Source: an uncultured Nitrospira sp. (GTDB lineage: Bacteria; Nitrospirota; Nitrospiria; Nitrospirales; UBA8639). Taken from it: DNA of 11,741 nucleotides. The notes under the pieces are model-generated. The model worked only from the letters and a program-made list of their open reading frames with translations, ran no database searches and was not told the DNA's origin. The translations under genes were made by a program, and so were the position numbers. Positions 1-6,776 of the stretch are shown here, in pieces (positions within the stretch are counted from its first letter, which is position 1; each line of letters starts with the position of its first letter). The DNA is taken from the NCBI GenBank assembly GCA_902500695.1, contig CABVRQ010000103.1, forward strand, positions 1 through 11,741, read 5' to 3'.

Positions 1-25
1 GTGACCGGAGCCACGCTAAGGCACG

Positions 26-98
26 AGGGGGCTGGCCCCCTAGTGGGAGTGCAGGCTAGCAAAGCCTGCGCGACTTCAAATTCCCACCCTCTCCGCCA
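26..98 (+). other. Hairpin cluster ending in a tRNA-Ser-like 3' end
   Basis: Three stems can be drawn. AGGGGGC at 26-32 pairs with GCCCCCT at 35-41. GTGGGA at 43-48 pairs with TCCCAC at 82-87. Enclosed between those arms, GCAGGCT at 51-57 pairs with AGCCTGC at 63-69. Positions 75-98 read like the end of a serine tRNA: a TTCAAAT T-loop, a CCCAC T-stem strand, a CCTCTCC acceptor strand, a G discriminator and CCA. A working tRNA is unlikely because the 5' T-stem strand is separated from the loop by an extra 26-nt hairpin segment, the T-loop has one base too many, and no matching GGAGAGG strand is in the window. It could be a tRNA-derived integration scar, a decayed tRNA, or the end of another structured RNA that begins before position 1. 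Confidence 0.35.
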
Positions 99-596
99 GC
101 AGTCTAGTGCATAGCTCCCCTCTCTTCTCAGCGCTGAAGTATTTAACGAGTCCGCAATTTAGGCTCCCTTTGTGTCACGATTGACGCTCCTTCCCACGAT
201 TGTATTCCTTACATGCGGTGAAAATTGAGGCCTTGAATCCAACCGGGGGCCATGCTGAAAGCCATGGAGAAAAATACCGAGGCGAAAGGCACCGGAAAAA
301 GTCTGATTCCTAGAAAGACCCTCATACCCTCCCCTTCGGAACTCGGGCTTGAATATTTATGGCCGGGCAGCAATGAGCAATCATGCCAAATGATGTCCAG
401 GAGGATATTACCAACCGGGAACAGACGTACAACGAGCCGCAGCCGGAACACCAACGGTCCAAGGCGCTAGAACCTTTCCCTTCATGCCCTATTTGATGAA
501 TTGTTTTTAGTTGCAGATCTTGCCACGCTATCCCTGGTCCAAATGATAGGCCATTTCAAAAACACTCTATCCACCCATCTATAGGAGGGCGACCGC
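99..596. other. Intergenic region with no convincing gene
   Basis: About 500 bases without a convincing gene. Open frames exist on both strands (252-470 + and 209-454 -) but have no Shine-Dalgarno sequence and unnatural composition. A 37-codon plus frame at 383-496 has a polar, Glu/Gln/Asn-rich product but only a weak upstream purine run, so it is not called. The last 60 bases must hold the promoter and leader of the gene at 597; I see no strong -35/-10 pair. Confidence 0.5.
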
Positions 597-917
597 ATGC
601 GAGCAATAATATTCTTTGGATGTTTCCTAGGTCTCACAGGCAGTGCCTGGGCCCAATTTGGGGAAGATACCTGGCGACCGGCCTCACAGCTTCACCCGAA
701 TCCTCCAAGGTCCTTCTATGACCAAACTTCTGCCCTTTCTACCCCAAGATCATTTCAAAGCTTTGATGGGTGGTTCCAACAACAGCGCGACCAACAACGG
801 CAACAGGACGATCGCTACCAGCAGGAGGCCCGGCAGCATGAATTGAACCAAATGAACCGACTGCGGACGTATGATCGACTGCATTGGGGACCTCTGCAAC
901 CGTATTCACCCTATTAA
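597..917 (+). CDS. Small secreted Gln/Arg-rich protein of unknown function
   Basis: This 106-residue protein starts with a clear signal peptide: a short basic start (MRAII), a hydrophobic core (FFGCFLGLTG) and a likely cleavage site after SAWA at residue 19. The mature part is about 87 residues, polar and low in complexity. Residues 60-85 are dominated by Gln, Arg, Asp and Glu (QQQRDQQRQQDDRYQQEARQ) and probably form a helix; Pro and Tyr are frequent towards the C terminus, which ends in PYSPY. The start is well supported by AGGAGG at 583-588, 8 nt upstream of the ATG. It is probably periplasmic. I recognise no domain. The neighbours are a possible tRNA-derived scar upstream and gene remnants downstream, so it seems to stand alone as a monocistronic gene in an accessory region. 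Confidence 0.75.
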   Translation: MRAIIFFGCFLGLTGSAWAQFGEDTWRPASQLHPNPPRSFYDQTSALSTPRSFQSFDGWFQQQRDQQRQQDDRYQQEARQHELNQMNRLRTYDRLHWGPLQPYSPY

Positions 918-1217
918 GTTGTGGCGGACGGACTCTTTCGCGACCATCCTTTTTTCCCACTCCCTGTGCATAGCGAATTGCTCATCATGCAGCCGTTGGA
1001 GTGTCAAACAATCCCTGACAATGTGATGGCCATACAACATTGTTGAGTGCGGTATGTAGTGGTGGGTCTTTTTCAGCGGCTTCTCCTTCTCCTGAGTAAA
1101 ATCGGCATCGATGCCACTCTGTGTATATGCCTCCGATCCGAACCAGCAGACCAATCCATTGGTAGAGCCGTTATCCTGGGAATGGAATCCATCGGAGTAC
1201 AGAATTTCACGGATCGT
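906..1217 (-). pseudogene. Unrecognised open frame, probable gene remnant
   Basis: A minus-strand frame of 103 codons is open between the TAA at 1218-1220 and its own TGA at 906-908. The translation looks protein-like: a polar Gly/Ser/Asn-rich first third (GFHSQDNGSTNGLVCWFG), then a charged helical part (IVRDCLTLQRLHDEQFAMHR, then EWEKRM). It has no ATG or GTG in its first half and no Shine-Dalgarno sequence before its TTG at 1152-1154. It overlaps the 3' end of the gene at 597-917 by 12 nt in convergent orientation. It lies directly after the multicopper oxidase remnant on the same strand. I cannot assign a family. The most likely reading is a decayed or truncated gene; it could also be a chance open frame. 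Confidence 0.3.
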
Positions 1218-1222
1218 TTAAT

Positions 1223-1510
1223 TCACAAATCGACTACGGCCATCATTCCATTCTCCTCATGGGCACCAATATGACAATGGGCCACAGACTTGCCGACGAT
1301 TATAAGGTCTCGGAAATCAATCAGTACCTTAACTTCTCCCGGAACGTCTCCCGTCTGAAGTGGAATATTAACCGTATCCTGATGGCCGAAGAATGGTTGT
1401 CGTACCCGGTTTATTTCTACTACCTGAAAATCGGTTTGGTGAACATGAAAGACATGCCATTCTTTTGTAATATTTTGTATAGGGGAGAGAGGAATTCTTC
1501 GGCGCGTTAA
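1223..1510 (-). pseudogene. Multicopper oxidase, C-terminal fragment
   Basis: The frame runs from just after a TGA at 1511-1513 to a TGA at 1223-1225, 95 codons with no ATG near the start. From about codon 13 on it reads as the end of a multicopper oxidase (Cu-oxidase_2 domain). HVFHVHQTDF carries the HxxHxH copper motif. DTVNIPLQTGDVPGEVKVLI is the characteristic strand region. HCHIGAHEENGMM carries the HCHxxxHxxxxM motif, with the Cys-His bridge and the type 1 axial Met. The frame then stops about where such enzymes normally end. The other cupredoxin domains, some 300 or more residues, are absent: the sequence upstream to 1660 shows no copper motif in any frame. This is a severed gene end, not a working oxidase. 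It probably came from a laccase- or CopA-like copper oxidase. The shorter open frames on the plus strand here are its shadows. Confidence 0.8.
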
Positions 1511-1667
1511 TCATTCCTTAGAGGAATCGCTATACTATTTGTCAGCCCTTTCCCCAAAGGAGTATTTGAGGAACTCTCCCCTTTCCTGTATCTGGCTACG
1601 TTCATTCTCTGGCCAATAAGACAAATCCTGGCTATATTTAAGTATGGAAAACCTTCTACGTATTTGT

Positions 1668-1672
1668 GGAGG
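1668..1672 (+). promoter_or_regulatory. Shine-Dalgarno site that sets the start at 1679
   Basis: GGAGG lies 6 nt before the ATG at 1679. It falls inside the longer open frame that begins with TTG at 1664, so the ATG is the better start. Confidence 0.6.
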
Positions 1673-1678
1673 TGTGGT

Positions 1679-2398
1679 ATGGGGTTTTTAAAAAAACTTC
1701 TGGGCATTTTCATTCGCAGAAAAGCCATCTCCCCCAACCCACTTTATGAGATTGCTCTGACTCATCTACAAAAAGACATCCATGAATCATCCCATAAGTT
1801 CATTCAAAAAATTCCTCAAGCCTCAAAGGAAAAGATGGTTGAGGACATTTGCCATGTTACAGAAACCATATGGCAGGCCCCCAATAGAATATTGGCCAAC
1901 CGCGAAGGGTTACTTGAATGTATGTTGCATCAGGTGGATTATGAAATACTCATGATTGAGCCTGGCCATAAGCTATCAGGGTTTAAGGGTATTTCCGGGG
2001 AATTGAAAGACTTCCTGCCTGAATTTACTCAAAAACGAATAGACGCTGGAGAATTCGACTGGAAAGAAAAATCGAGACCCACAAAAGATGAGGCCTACCT
2101 GTTGGTGCGGGGCAAATGGTTGAACGCAAATCTGTATGGAAAAATATTTAATGAGATCAGACTGTATTTAAAGGATTATCATACCAACATGGAGAGAGAC
2201 TGGCTCTTCCCCCTTCAATGTGCCTCGGCAGCATTTGCAGAATATAATTTTCGCAAAGAACAAGGCCTCACACAGATCATTGATGGTGTTCGTGCTCTAC
2301 AATATGGTTCATTTCTTGAAATAGTTTCAAAAGGCCACAAAGACCCCTTGGAAGAATGGGAAAAGACCTATAAAGAATTATTTCCTCAACAATCCTAA
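1679..2398 (+). CDS. Hypothetical cytoplasmic protein, 239 aa
   Basis: I do not recognise the family. The protein begins with a basic-hydrophobic segment (MGFLKKLLGIFIRRK), too short and too charged to be a clear signal peptide or full membrane span. The rest is a soluble, mostly helical protein rich in Lys, Glu and aromatic residues, ending in a charged helix (EEWEKTYKELF) and PQQS. No catalytic motif stands out; the only two Cys after the start (58 and 81) plus Cys181 do not form a metal motif. The ATG at 1679 is chosen over the in-frame TTG at 1664 because GGAGG sits 6 nt before it. The gene is visibly more AT-rich (many AAA, AAT and ATA codons) than the methyltransferase genes at the right of the window, and it sits among gene remnants. 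That is consistent with horizontal acquisition. It appears monocistronic. Confidence 0.75.
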   Translation: MGFLKKLLGIFIRRKAISPNPLYEIALTHLQKDIHESSHKFIQKIPQASKEKMVEDICHVTETIWQAPNRILANREGLLECMLHQVDYEILMIEPGHKLSGFKGISGELKDFLPEFTQKRIDAGEFDWKEKSRPTKDEAYLLVRGKWLNANLYGKIFNEIRLYLKDYHTNMERDWLFPLQCASAAFAEYNFRKEQGLTQIIDGVRALQYGSFLEIVSKGHKDPLEEWEKTYKELFPQQS

Positions 2399-2657
2399 TC
2401 CTATGCGGAATTTATGAATGGGAAAGACTCGACCTATACATTTTCCTCTCCTAAAAATGAGTCAGCAACAGACAGCCTGGTAGCCCCCTGCCCACCCTTC
2501 ACCTGCTCCCCCATGCCGGTTTCCCGAAAGTCTGTCCCATATCCATCCGCTGAATAACTAATTCCATAAAACTAAAAGCCAGCCCTCGTGGGAAGTCAGG
2601 CTCTGTGTTGTAGATACGCATCTGAGAGGGATGTAGCCTTGCTTTGAAACGCTCCCG
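2399..2657. other. Intergenic region, no gene seen
   Basis: No open frame here has a ribosome-binding site. A 40-codon minus frame follows the PEP-CTERM remnant but lacks any Shine-Dalgarno sequence. No hairpin followed by a T-run was found after the gene ending at 2398. Confidence 0.5.
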
Positions 2658-2741
2658 TCACCAGACATCCACGCCCATTAGCAACAGGCCCGATCCCATC
2701 AACAGAATCGAGGAGGGTTCGGGGATGTGGATGCGTGGCCC
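2658..2741 (-). pseudogene. Orphan PEP-CTERM sorting signal
   Basis: A 27-codon minus-strand frame between stops at 2742-2744 and 2658-2660 contains IPEPSSILLMGSGLLLMG followed by VDVW. This is the classic PEP-CTERM layout: a PEP motif, then a hydrophobic helix. The expected basic tail (RERFKAR) follows directly, but after an in-frame TGA. PEP-CTERM tails direct exported proteins to an exosortase (EpsH-type) that cleaves at PEP; they are normally the last 25 or so residues of a protein with a signal peptide. Here the frame is closed only 5 codons before the motif, so the body of the protein has been lost. It lies on the same strand as, and 90 nt downstream of, the lipoprotein gene at 2831-3568, but in a different frame. 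It marks the host as a likely exosortase user. Confidence 0.65.
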
Positions 2742-2868
2742 TCACCTCACCCTTCACTCCCATCTCCTCTTCAAATATTTCGAGATATTTCAGATGGTAA
2801 GCCTATCTTGTTGGTTTATGAATGGCTGGCCTAACCACCGCGTCGTGAAGGGGGTATGAGGTGAGGCC
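2736..2868. repeat. Imperfect inverted repeat spanning a lipoprotein gene end
   Basis: The left arm at about 2736-2756 reads GGCCCTCACCTCACCCTTCAC without spaces. The reverse complement of about 2845-2868 gives GGCCTCACCTCA followed by TACCCCCTTCAC. The arms agree apart from one inserted base and a three- to four-base gap. The 88-nt interior has a near-palindrome, AAATATTTCGAGATATTT, at about 2772-2789. The arms resemble the CCTCACCC-type repeats scattered between genes in many bacteria. The right arm forms the last codons of the lipoprotein gene, whose C-terminal PRPHLIPPSRRGG looks unlike its fold, so the element may have replaced the original gene end. Confidence 0.45.
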
Positions 2869-3568
2869 GTGGGGCAGGCTGTGAAGGGAGGCCTCGGGGA
2901 CCGGAGGTCACAATGATGTCACCTATAGAAAACTTTCCATTGACCCCATCATCATTGGTCATATCCCCAAAGCCGATTCTGGATATTCCCACCCAGTCAT
3001 TTCGTTTCAAAGCAAGTTTTCCATCAACGTACACCTTGGCAAATCGTCCACCCTCAACCTTTAAGGTGTAGGTGTGGAATGAATCAGTCGTCACCATTTT
3101 AAACGTCCCTTTCTCGTCTCCCCATCCAATGGCATCCTCGTCAAAGAAGATCATATGACTTCGTGGTTCTCCTGCGAAGGCACCAGCAGTGGTGTCGATA
3201 GAGCCATAAAACATAATGCCCGAATCAAGAAAATTATGTGGTTGCTCCACCTTGTGCACTTGCAACGTAAATTCTATTGAGAATCCTGATTGGAAGTCCA
3301 AAGGAATGTCCTTATAAAACCACATGAACCCTTTCCCTGGAATTTGATCGATAGCTCTGAGAACTCCAATCGTGTTGAGCGTTAAAATGCTCCCATTTGT
3401 ATTCACGTCCAATGGGCGAACAACGTTGGTAGAAACTTCCCAACCTTGCTGTTCCGGCAACTGGGAACCCTTCAATGCGGTAATCTGTTTCGACTGGACT
3501 CCTCCACATCCGGTAAGGAGGAACACCGTGACAAGTGTAAATTGCATAGTTACTTTTCCAATCCGCAT
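2831..3568 (-). CDS. Lipoprotein with concanavalin A-like (LamG/DUF1080-type) domain
   Basis: The 245-residue protein begins MRIGKVTMQFTLVTVFLLTG and then Cys21: an n-region with Arg and Lys, a hydrophobic core and a lipobox (LLTGC). It should therefore be lipidated and anchored in a membrane. Residues about 40-222 form an all-beta domain of the concanavalin A-like lectin/glucanase type: FSIEFTLQVHKV, DSGIMFYGSI, HTYTLKVEGGRFAKVYVDGK and SRIGFGD are alternating strands and turns typical of LamG and DUF1080 (3-keto-disaccharide hydrolase-like) proteins. Carbohydrate binding is possible but not shown. The longer frame extends up to 3805, but its extra 79 residues contain no export signal and would bury the lipobox. 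The start at 3568 has AAAGGGG-type purines about 5-10 nt upstream; a second ATG at 3547 would also leave a short signal. The C-terminal 15 residues are encoded by an inverted-repeat arm. Confidence 0.75.
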   Translation of the reverse strand: MRIGKVTMQFTLVTVFLLTGCGGVQSKQITALKGSQLPEQQGWEVSTNVVRPLDVNTNGSILTLNTIGVLRAIDQIPGKGFMWFYKDIPLDFQSGFSIEFTLQVHKVEQPHNFLDSGIMFYGSIDTTAGAFAGEPRSHMIFFDEDAIGWGDEKGTFKMVTTDSFHTYTLKVEGGRFAKVYVDGKLALKRNDWVGISRIGFGDMTNDDGVNGKFSIGDIIVTSGPRGLPSQPAPRPHLIPPSRRGG

Positions 3569-4085
3569 GACATACCCCTTTGCAAGAAGGCTCACTAAGA
3601 AGGCAAACGTACCGGAGATAGACTTATGGTTCTTTCTGGATTGTAAATCACACCAGCGTTTTATATGCCCTGTTATGCGTCCATTTACCACATATTCCAT
3701 AGATGGCCTCAATTCCCTCACAATTTCAGATTGAAGGTACACACATTCAAAAAATTTCCCCATCCACTTTGGGCTTATGAAAAAGGATTCTACTATAGAT
3801 CGCACAGATTAAAAATGAACAATTTTCTACGGAGACGGACAGTGAAATACCCGACGCCCCTCACAGTCCATCAGCCTTTTTCTGGCGGGGAACGGTACGG
3901 TCACCAATCAGTTCTAAAAAATTTCCCCTCTATACCCTCTGCGAGGAAGCAGCCAAAGTTGGGAAAGGATATCAGTTGAATGGTGGTTGGAGCAGGAATG
4001 ATGGAACCGTACCTGCAACCATTTTTACTCTATAGCGTTTTCAGTTTACTTTCTTCCATGGGCTCCTGTTCTTCCTCTTGAGGAC
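3569..4085. other. Intergenic region, no gene supported
   Basis: About 500 bases that must include the promoter of the minus-strand lipoprotein gene. A 104-codon plus frame (3665-3979) has no ribosome-binding site, no recognisable domain and a random-looking His/Phe/Pro-rich composition. No hairpin with a T-run was found. Confidence 0.45.
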
Positions 4086-4334
4086 GGTCATTTTATTTCG
4101 AGAAAAGGATCCAAAACCATTGTCGCCGCGGTCGTCTACATCGGACTGGGCTGACGCATCAAATGAAAGGCAAACCAAATCGCGGAGTCTTTCCTGAAAG
4201 ACCATACAAGTCATATCCAAGGACTCACGCAAGGGCCACCCAGTATAAAGAGAGTCCGTCTCAATCTGCAGCAGGCCTCGCAGCCCCCTCCCCCACAAAA
4301 CCCTCAAGGAGCCGATTCGACTCATCATGACTGA
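4086..4334 (+). pseudogene. Possible broken small membrane-protein gene
   Basis: One plus-strand frame reads like the C-terminal part of a small membrane protein. A basic stretch (SRKGSK) is followed by a hydrophobic span (TIVAAVVYIGLG), then an amphipathic helix (ANQIAESFLKDHTSHIQG), strand-like KRVRLNLQQ and a Pro-rich tail (PPPPQNPQG) ending at a TGA at 4332-4334. The frame is broken by TGA at 4152-4154 and 4164-4166, between the span and the helix, and an in-frame TGA at 3999-4001 closes it upstream. If real it is a pseudogene. The opposite strand has an uninterrupted 122-codon frame (4041-4409), but it has no good Shine-Dalgarno sequence and a Ser/Arg/Leu-heavy product, so it looks like the shadow. 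The composition argument is weak and both readings stay open. Confidence 0.28.
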
Positions 4335-4494
4335 GGTTAGAGAAGGTTCTTCACACAGACCGGGCAGAGAAAATACAATTTTTCTACGCCAGCTCCCCGA
4401 AAAAAACATTCAAAAACGGGGTTTAGGGAGAGGGAAACGAGGCCCTGGGCAATATTAGATTTTCGTCAATGATTCATTGCTTAATCATTATTAA

Positions 4495-5973
4495 TCATGA
4501 GAATTTCAATAATGGAATCAACACACGGAGCGGAGCCTCCTCATCCATCTCAGGGTCGATCGCAAAAACCGCACCCGCTTCCCGTTCGATCAATAACTCT
4601 GTCATATCAACTTCACTTTCTAGCCATTGGACCAGGTCATTAAAAGGGGTTGGTGAGACCAATACGACCAAATGAGAGGCATCCGTTTTCCCGGAGGAAT
4701 TGGTCAATTGAGCAAGTGAATATTCCACACGTTGAAATGATTTCACTTTGAGCCCGCCTTCAGTATTTTTCTGCTGTTCAAGGTCCATCGGCACCAGATT
4801 CTGCCATTTACCCTTGTCCAACGTAGCCAGCACATAGAGATACCCTGACACGTTCGGTTCTACAGCCAGTCGAATTTCCGACCAATTTCCGGTGATCTGC
4901 CGGATTTCCAACTCCTCATCTTTGCCCTCTTTCGTCTGCAGGACAAAGCTGTAACGAATCCCTCTGGCAGTGTGTATGGGTGGACCACCAGACACATTTT
5001 GCTCCAAGGGGAAGGACAACGTTTTCTTTTTGGGAGAGGGTTTTCCTGCTCTGGAAAGGCCCTCCTGAAAAGTCTGATCGTCCCTATCGTTATTGTTTTT
5101 CTCGCCAATCACTTCATCGATTAAAGAGCCACTCGCTGCATAAAACAGTTCCTGAGCGCCAGGAGATGATTGATGCATTTCCTCCACTGCTCGATCCGCA
5201 AATCTTTCAGGGGCATTGGCCTGTGGGACTATTTCCGGCAGTGCCACATCAGGGAACTCAGAAATCGCTGAGGACTGAGCCGAAGGTTCGAACTGGGGCT
5301 GGCTTGATGCTAAAGGTGAGGAAGGCAATGCTGGGGCTTGGGCCCTTTGATCATGTGTCCCTTTCCGTCTCATGGCTTGGACACTTTTTCCCTCGTCACT
5401 TTCCTGTTTGGCCATAGCCGGAACCTCCCTGAGCCGGTCAACCTTATTGAGCTCTACTCGCGGAGCCCGTTCGGGAGTAGATGGAGGTTTCACTCTTCTA
5501 CCCTCCGTCTGGTTAACTTTTTCCTCCAAAGCTCCTTTCGGTACAGTCGCACCCCCTTCCTCTAAAGATTTCTCTACCCGAAATGCGGCTTCGTTCATGG
5601 AAGGGAATTTCGCTGCTTCCTGCTCCTGACTCACCACCGGGCTCCATTCTTTTTCCATTTGCCAGCCAAAGATCAAAGCCAGGCCCACGGCAGCAATGCT
5701 CCCGGTCCAGGCAAGTGACGACTGGTGCCTGAACCAGTCCCACCATTTTCCGCCCTTCCTGGCAACCCCGGTATTTTCTGTTGTCTGCAAGCTGGCCAAA
5801 ATTCGCTGGCGGGCCTCAGGATCAGCGAGCATGACTTTCAAGGCTTCTTCATCGGCCAGAGCATCGAAGAGAGTCTGATCGTTGAGGGCAGCCTCAAATA
5901 ATTGCCGCTTTTCTTGCTCAGTCAGCGTATTGGTGGCATAGCCGCCCAACAGATGCTCCCAGGATGTGGCCAT
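4495..5973 (-). CDS. Membrane-bound anti-sigma-like regulator with DUF4384-like domain
   Basis: This 492-residue protein has three parts. Residues 1-62 are a helical cytoplasmic head (WEHLLGGYATNTLTEQEKRQ, then DALADEEALKVMLADPEARQ) of the type that sits at the start of putative anti-sigma proteins encoded beside ECF sigma factors; the zinc-binding HxxxCxxC motif of classical ones is absent. One membrane span follows at about 87-106 (SLAWTGSIAAVGLALIFGW). Residues 107-335 are a long Pro/Glu/Gln/Ser-rich, probably disordered periplasmic linker. Residues about 338-490 match the DUF4384 pattern (GIRYSFVLQ, VSGYLYVLA, LVPMDLEQQKN, THLVVLVSP-like DASHLVVLVSP). The ATG overlaps the sigma-factor stop by 1 nt (TAATG), so translation is probably coupled. 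By position and layout it should hold the sigma factor until a periplasmic signal is sensed. That is inference; no binding residue can be read directly. Confidence 0.75.
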   Translation of the reverse strand: MATSWEHLLGGYATNTLTEQEKRQLFEAALNDQTLFDALADEEALKVMLADPEARQRILASLQTTENTGVARKGGKWWDWFRHQSSLAWTGSIAAVGLALIFGWQMEKEWSPVVSQEQEAAKFPSMNEAAFRVEKSLEEGGATVPKGALEEKVNQTEGRRVKPPSTPERAPRVELNKVDRLREVPAMAKQESDEGKSVQAMRRKGTHDQRAQAPALPSSPLASSQPQFEPSAQSSAISEFPDVALPEIVPQANAPERFADRAVEEMHQSSPGAQELFYAASGSLIDEVIGEKNNNDRDDQTFQEGLSRAGKPSPKKKTLSFPLEQNVSGGPPIHTARGIRYSFVLQTKEGKDEELEIRQITGNWSEIRLAVEPNVSGYLYVLATLDKGKWQNLVPMDLEQQKNTEGGLKVKSFQRVEYSLAQLTNSSGKTDASHLVVLVSPTPFNDLVQWLESEVDMTELLIEREAGAVFAIDPEMDEEAPLRVLIPLLKFS

Positions 5974-6524
5974 TATAAAACCTTCTCCACGGTTTTCTTT
6001 TTGCCCTCACCAGCTTGAGGGAGAGAGATTTCCCAGCGTCCTCCCATAAGAGCGAGAAGTTGTTTTCGACAGCGGGAGTCCCAGGTATAAATGGTGTTGA
6101 TGGACCGCTCACCTAATATCTGTTGAATTTCCGGAAAAGTGTGCCCTTGAAGTTTCAACCGGAATAATTGGCGGCAACGCTCACCCAGATGCTGAAGCCC
6201 GTCAATCAATTGACTCACACGCTCTTTCTGCTCAGCTTGCATGGCCGGATCATCTCCCGGATCTGCAAGCGGCCGGACATCTATCGATTCCTGATGATAT
6301 TCCCCACGCCGAAGTGTTTTTCGATGGAGATCCAGTATTTTGAACCGAAGAATTTGAAACGACAGAGGGATCAGTTCTGTTAATTCAGTGACCTGAGAGT
6401 ATTTCTCGTGTAGGACCATGAAAACCTCTTGAGCCAAATCTTCTGCCACTTCCCTTCTACCACGAGATGTCGCAAACGCGACAATCCTTTCACGAAGCTG
6501 TTCAATGATCTGATCACGGGTCAT
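5973..6524 (-). CDS. ECF-type RNA polymerase sigma-70 factor
   Basis: At 183 residues this has the size and two-domain layout of an extracytoplasmic function sigma factor. Region 2 spans about 8-70, with the characteristic AEDLAQEVFMVLHEKY (residues 27-42), which binds core polymerase, and a following helix (SFQILRFKILDLHRKTLRRG) for -10 recognition. A short acidic linker leads to region 4 at about 105-158 (LGERCRQLFRLKLQGHTFPE, then IQQILGERSINTIYTWDSRC), the helix-turn-helix for the -35 element. The tail after 160 is short and basic (GEGKKKTVEKVL). It is transcribed first in a two-gene unit with the membrane regulator, sharing one base between TAA and ATG. Upstream of its ATG there is no strong Shine-Dalgarno sequence, only GGGAAAAGG about 14 nt away, so expression may be low. 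Its promoter should be within 6525-6776; autoregulation is common for such pairs but not shown here. Confidence 0.88.
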   Translation of the reverse strand: MTRDQIIEQLRERIVAFATSRGRREVAEDLAQEVFMVLHEKYSQVTELTELIPLSFQILRFKILDLHRKTLRRGEYHQESIDVRPLADPGDDPAMQAEQKERVSQLIDGLQHLGERCRQLFRLKLQGHTFPEIQQILGERSINTIYTWDSRCRKQLLALMGGRWEISLPQAGEGKKKTVEKVL

Positions 6525-6776
6525 AGCCGGGTTATAGCCTTTTCCCGTAATTCAAAGATAATTCACCCCCCAGACTCATTTGCATGAGGATTTTCGCGCA
6601 TTGGGCAACTTCCCTGAAGCCATAAGGTCGATTATGGAATCCTGTACCTTCATGATTTCTAATGCATCGTGGATATTGTACCACTGGGTGGGAGTAGAGC
6701 AGGGAAACCTACAAGAGTGCGCACACGAGCCATCAGACAGGTGGAAAACCCAGAATGATGAAAAGAACAGAAGGCT

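Noticed and set aside
75..98. An intact tRNA-Ser or selenocysteine tRNA gene
   Set aside because: The T-stem is interrupted, the T-loop has an extra base, no D-arm or matching acceptor strand is present, and no TTCGA arm follows the TTCAAA that would be a selenocysteine anticodon loop.
383..496. A 37-codon plus frame with a polar, Glu/Gln-rich product
   Set aside because: There is no good ribosome-binding site and the length is within chance; nothing else supports it.
1259..1510. An 83-codon plus-strand frame starting with ATG
   Set aside because: It is the shadow of the multicopper oxidase fragment on the opposite strand, whose copper motifs are unmistakable.
3569..3805. A 79-residue N-terminal extension of the lipoprotein
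   Set aside because: It would bury the lipobox inside the protein and carries no export signal; the start at 3568 restores a normal lipoprotein signal.
4041..4409. A 122-codon minus-strand frame with an ATG start
   Set aside because: It lacks a Shine-Dalgarno sequence and any recognisable domain, has a Ser/Arg/Leu-heavy composition, and the opposite strand reads more like protein. It is kept as an alternative in the finding on 4086-4334.
4468..4489. A hairpin (AATGATT/AATCATT) just past the anti-sigma gene as a terminator
   Set aside because: The stem is only 7 bp and AT-rich, and no T-run follows on the minus strand.
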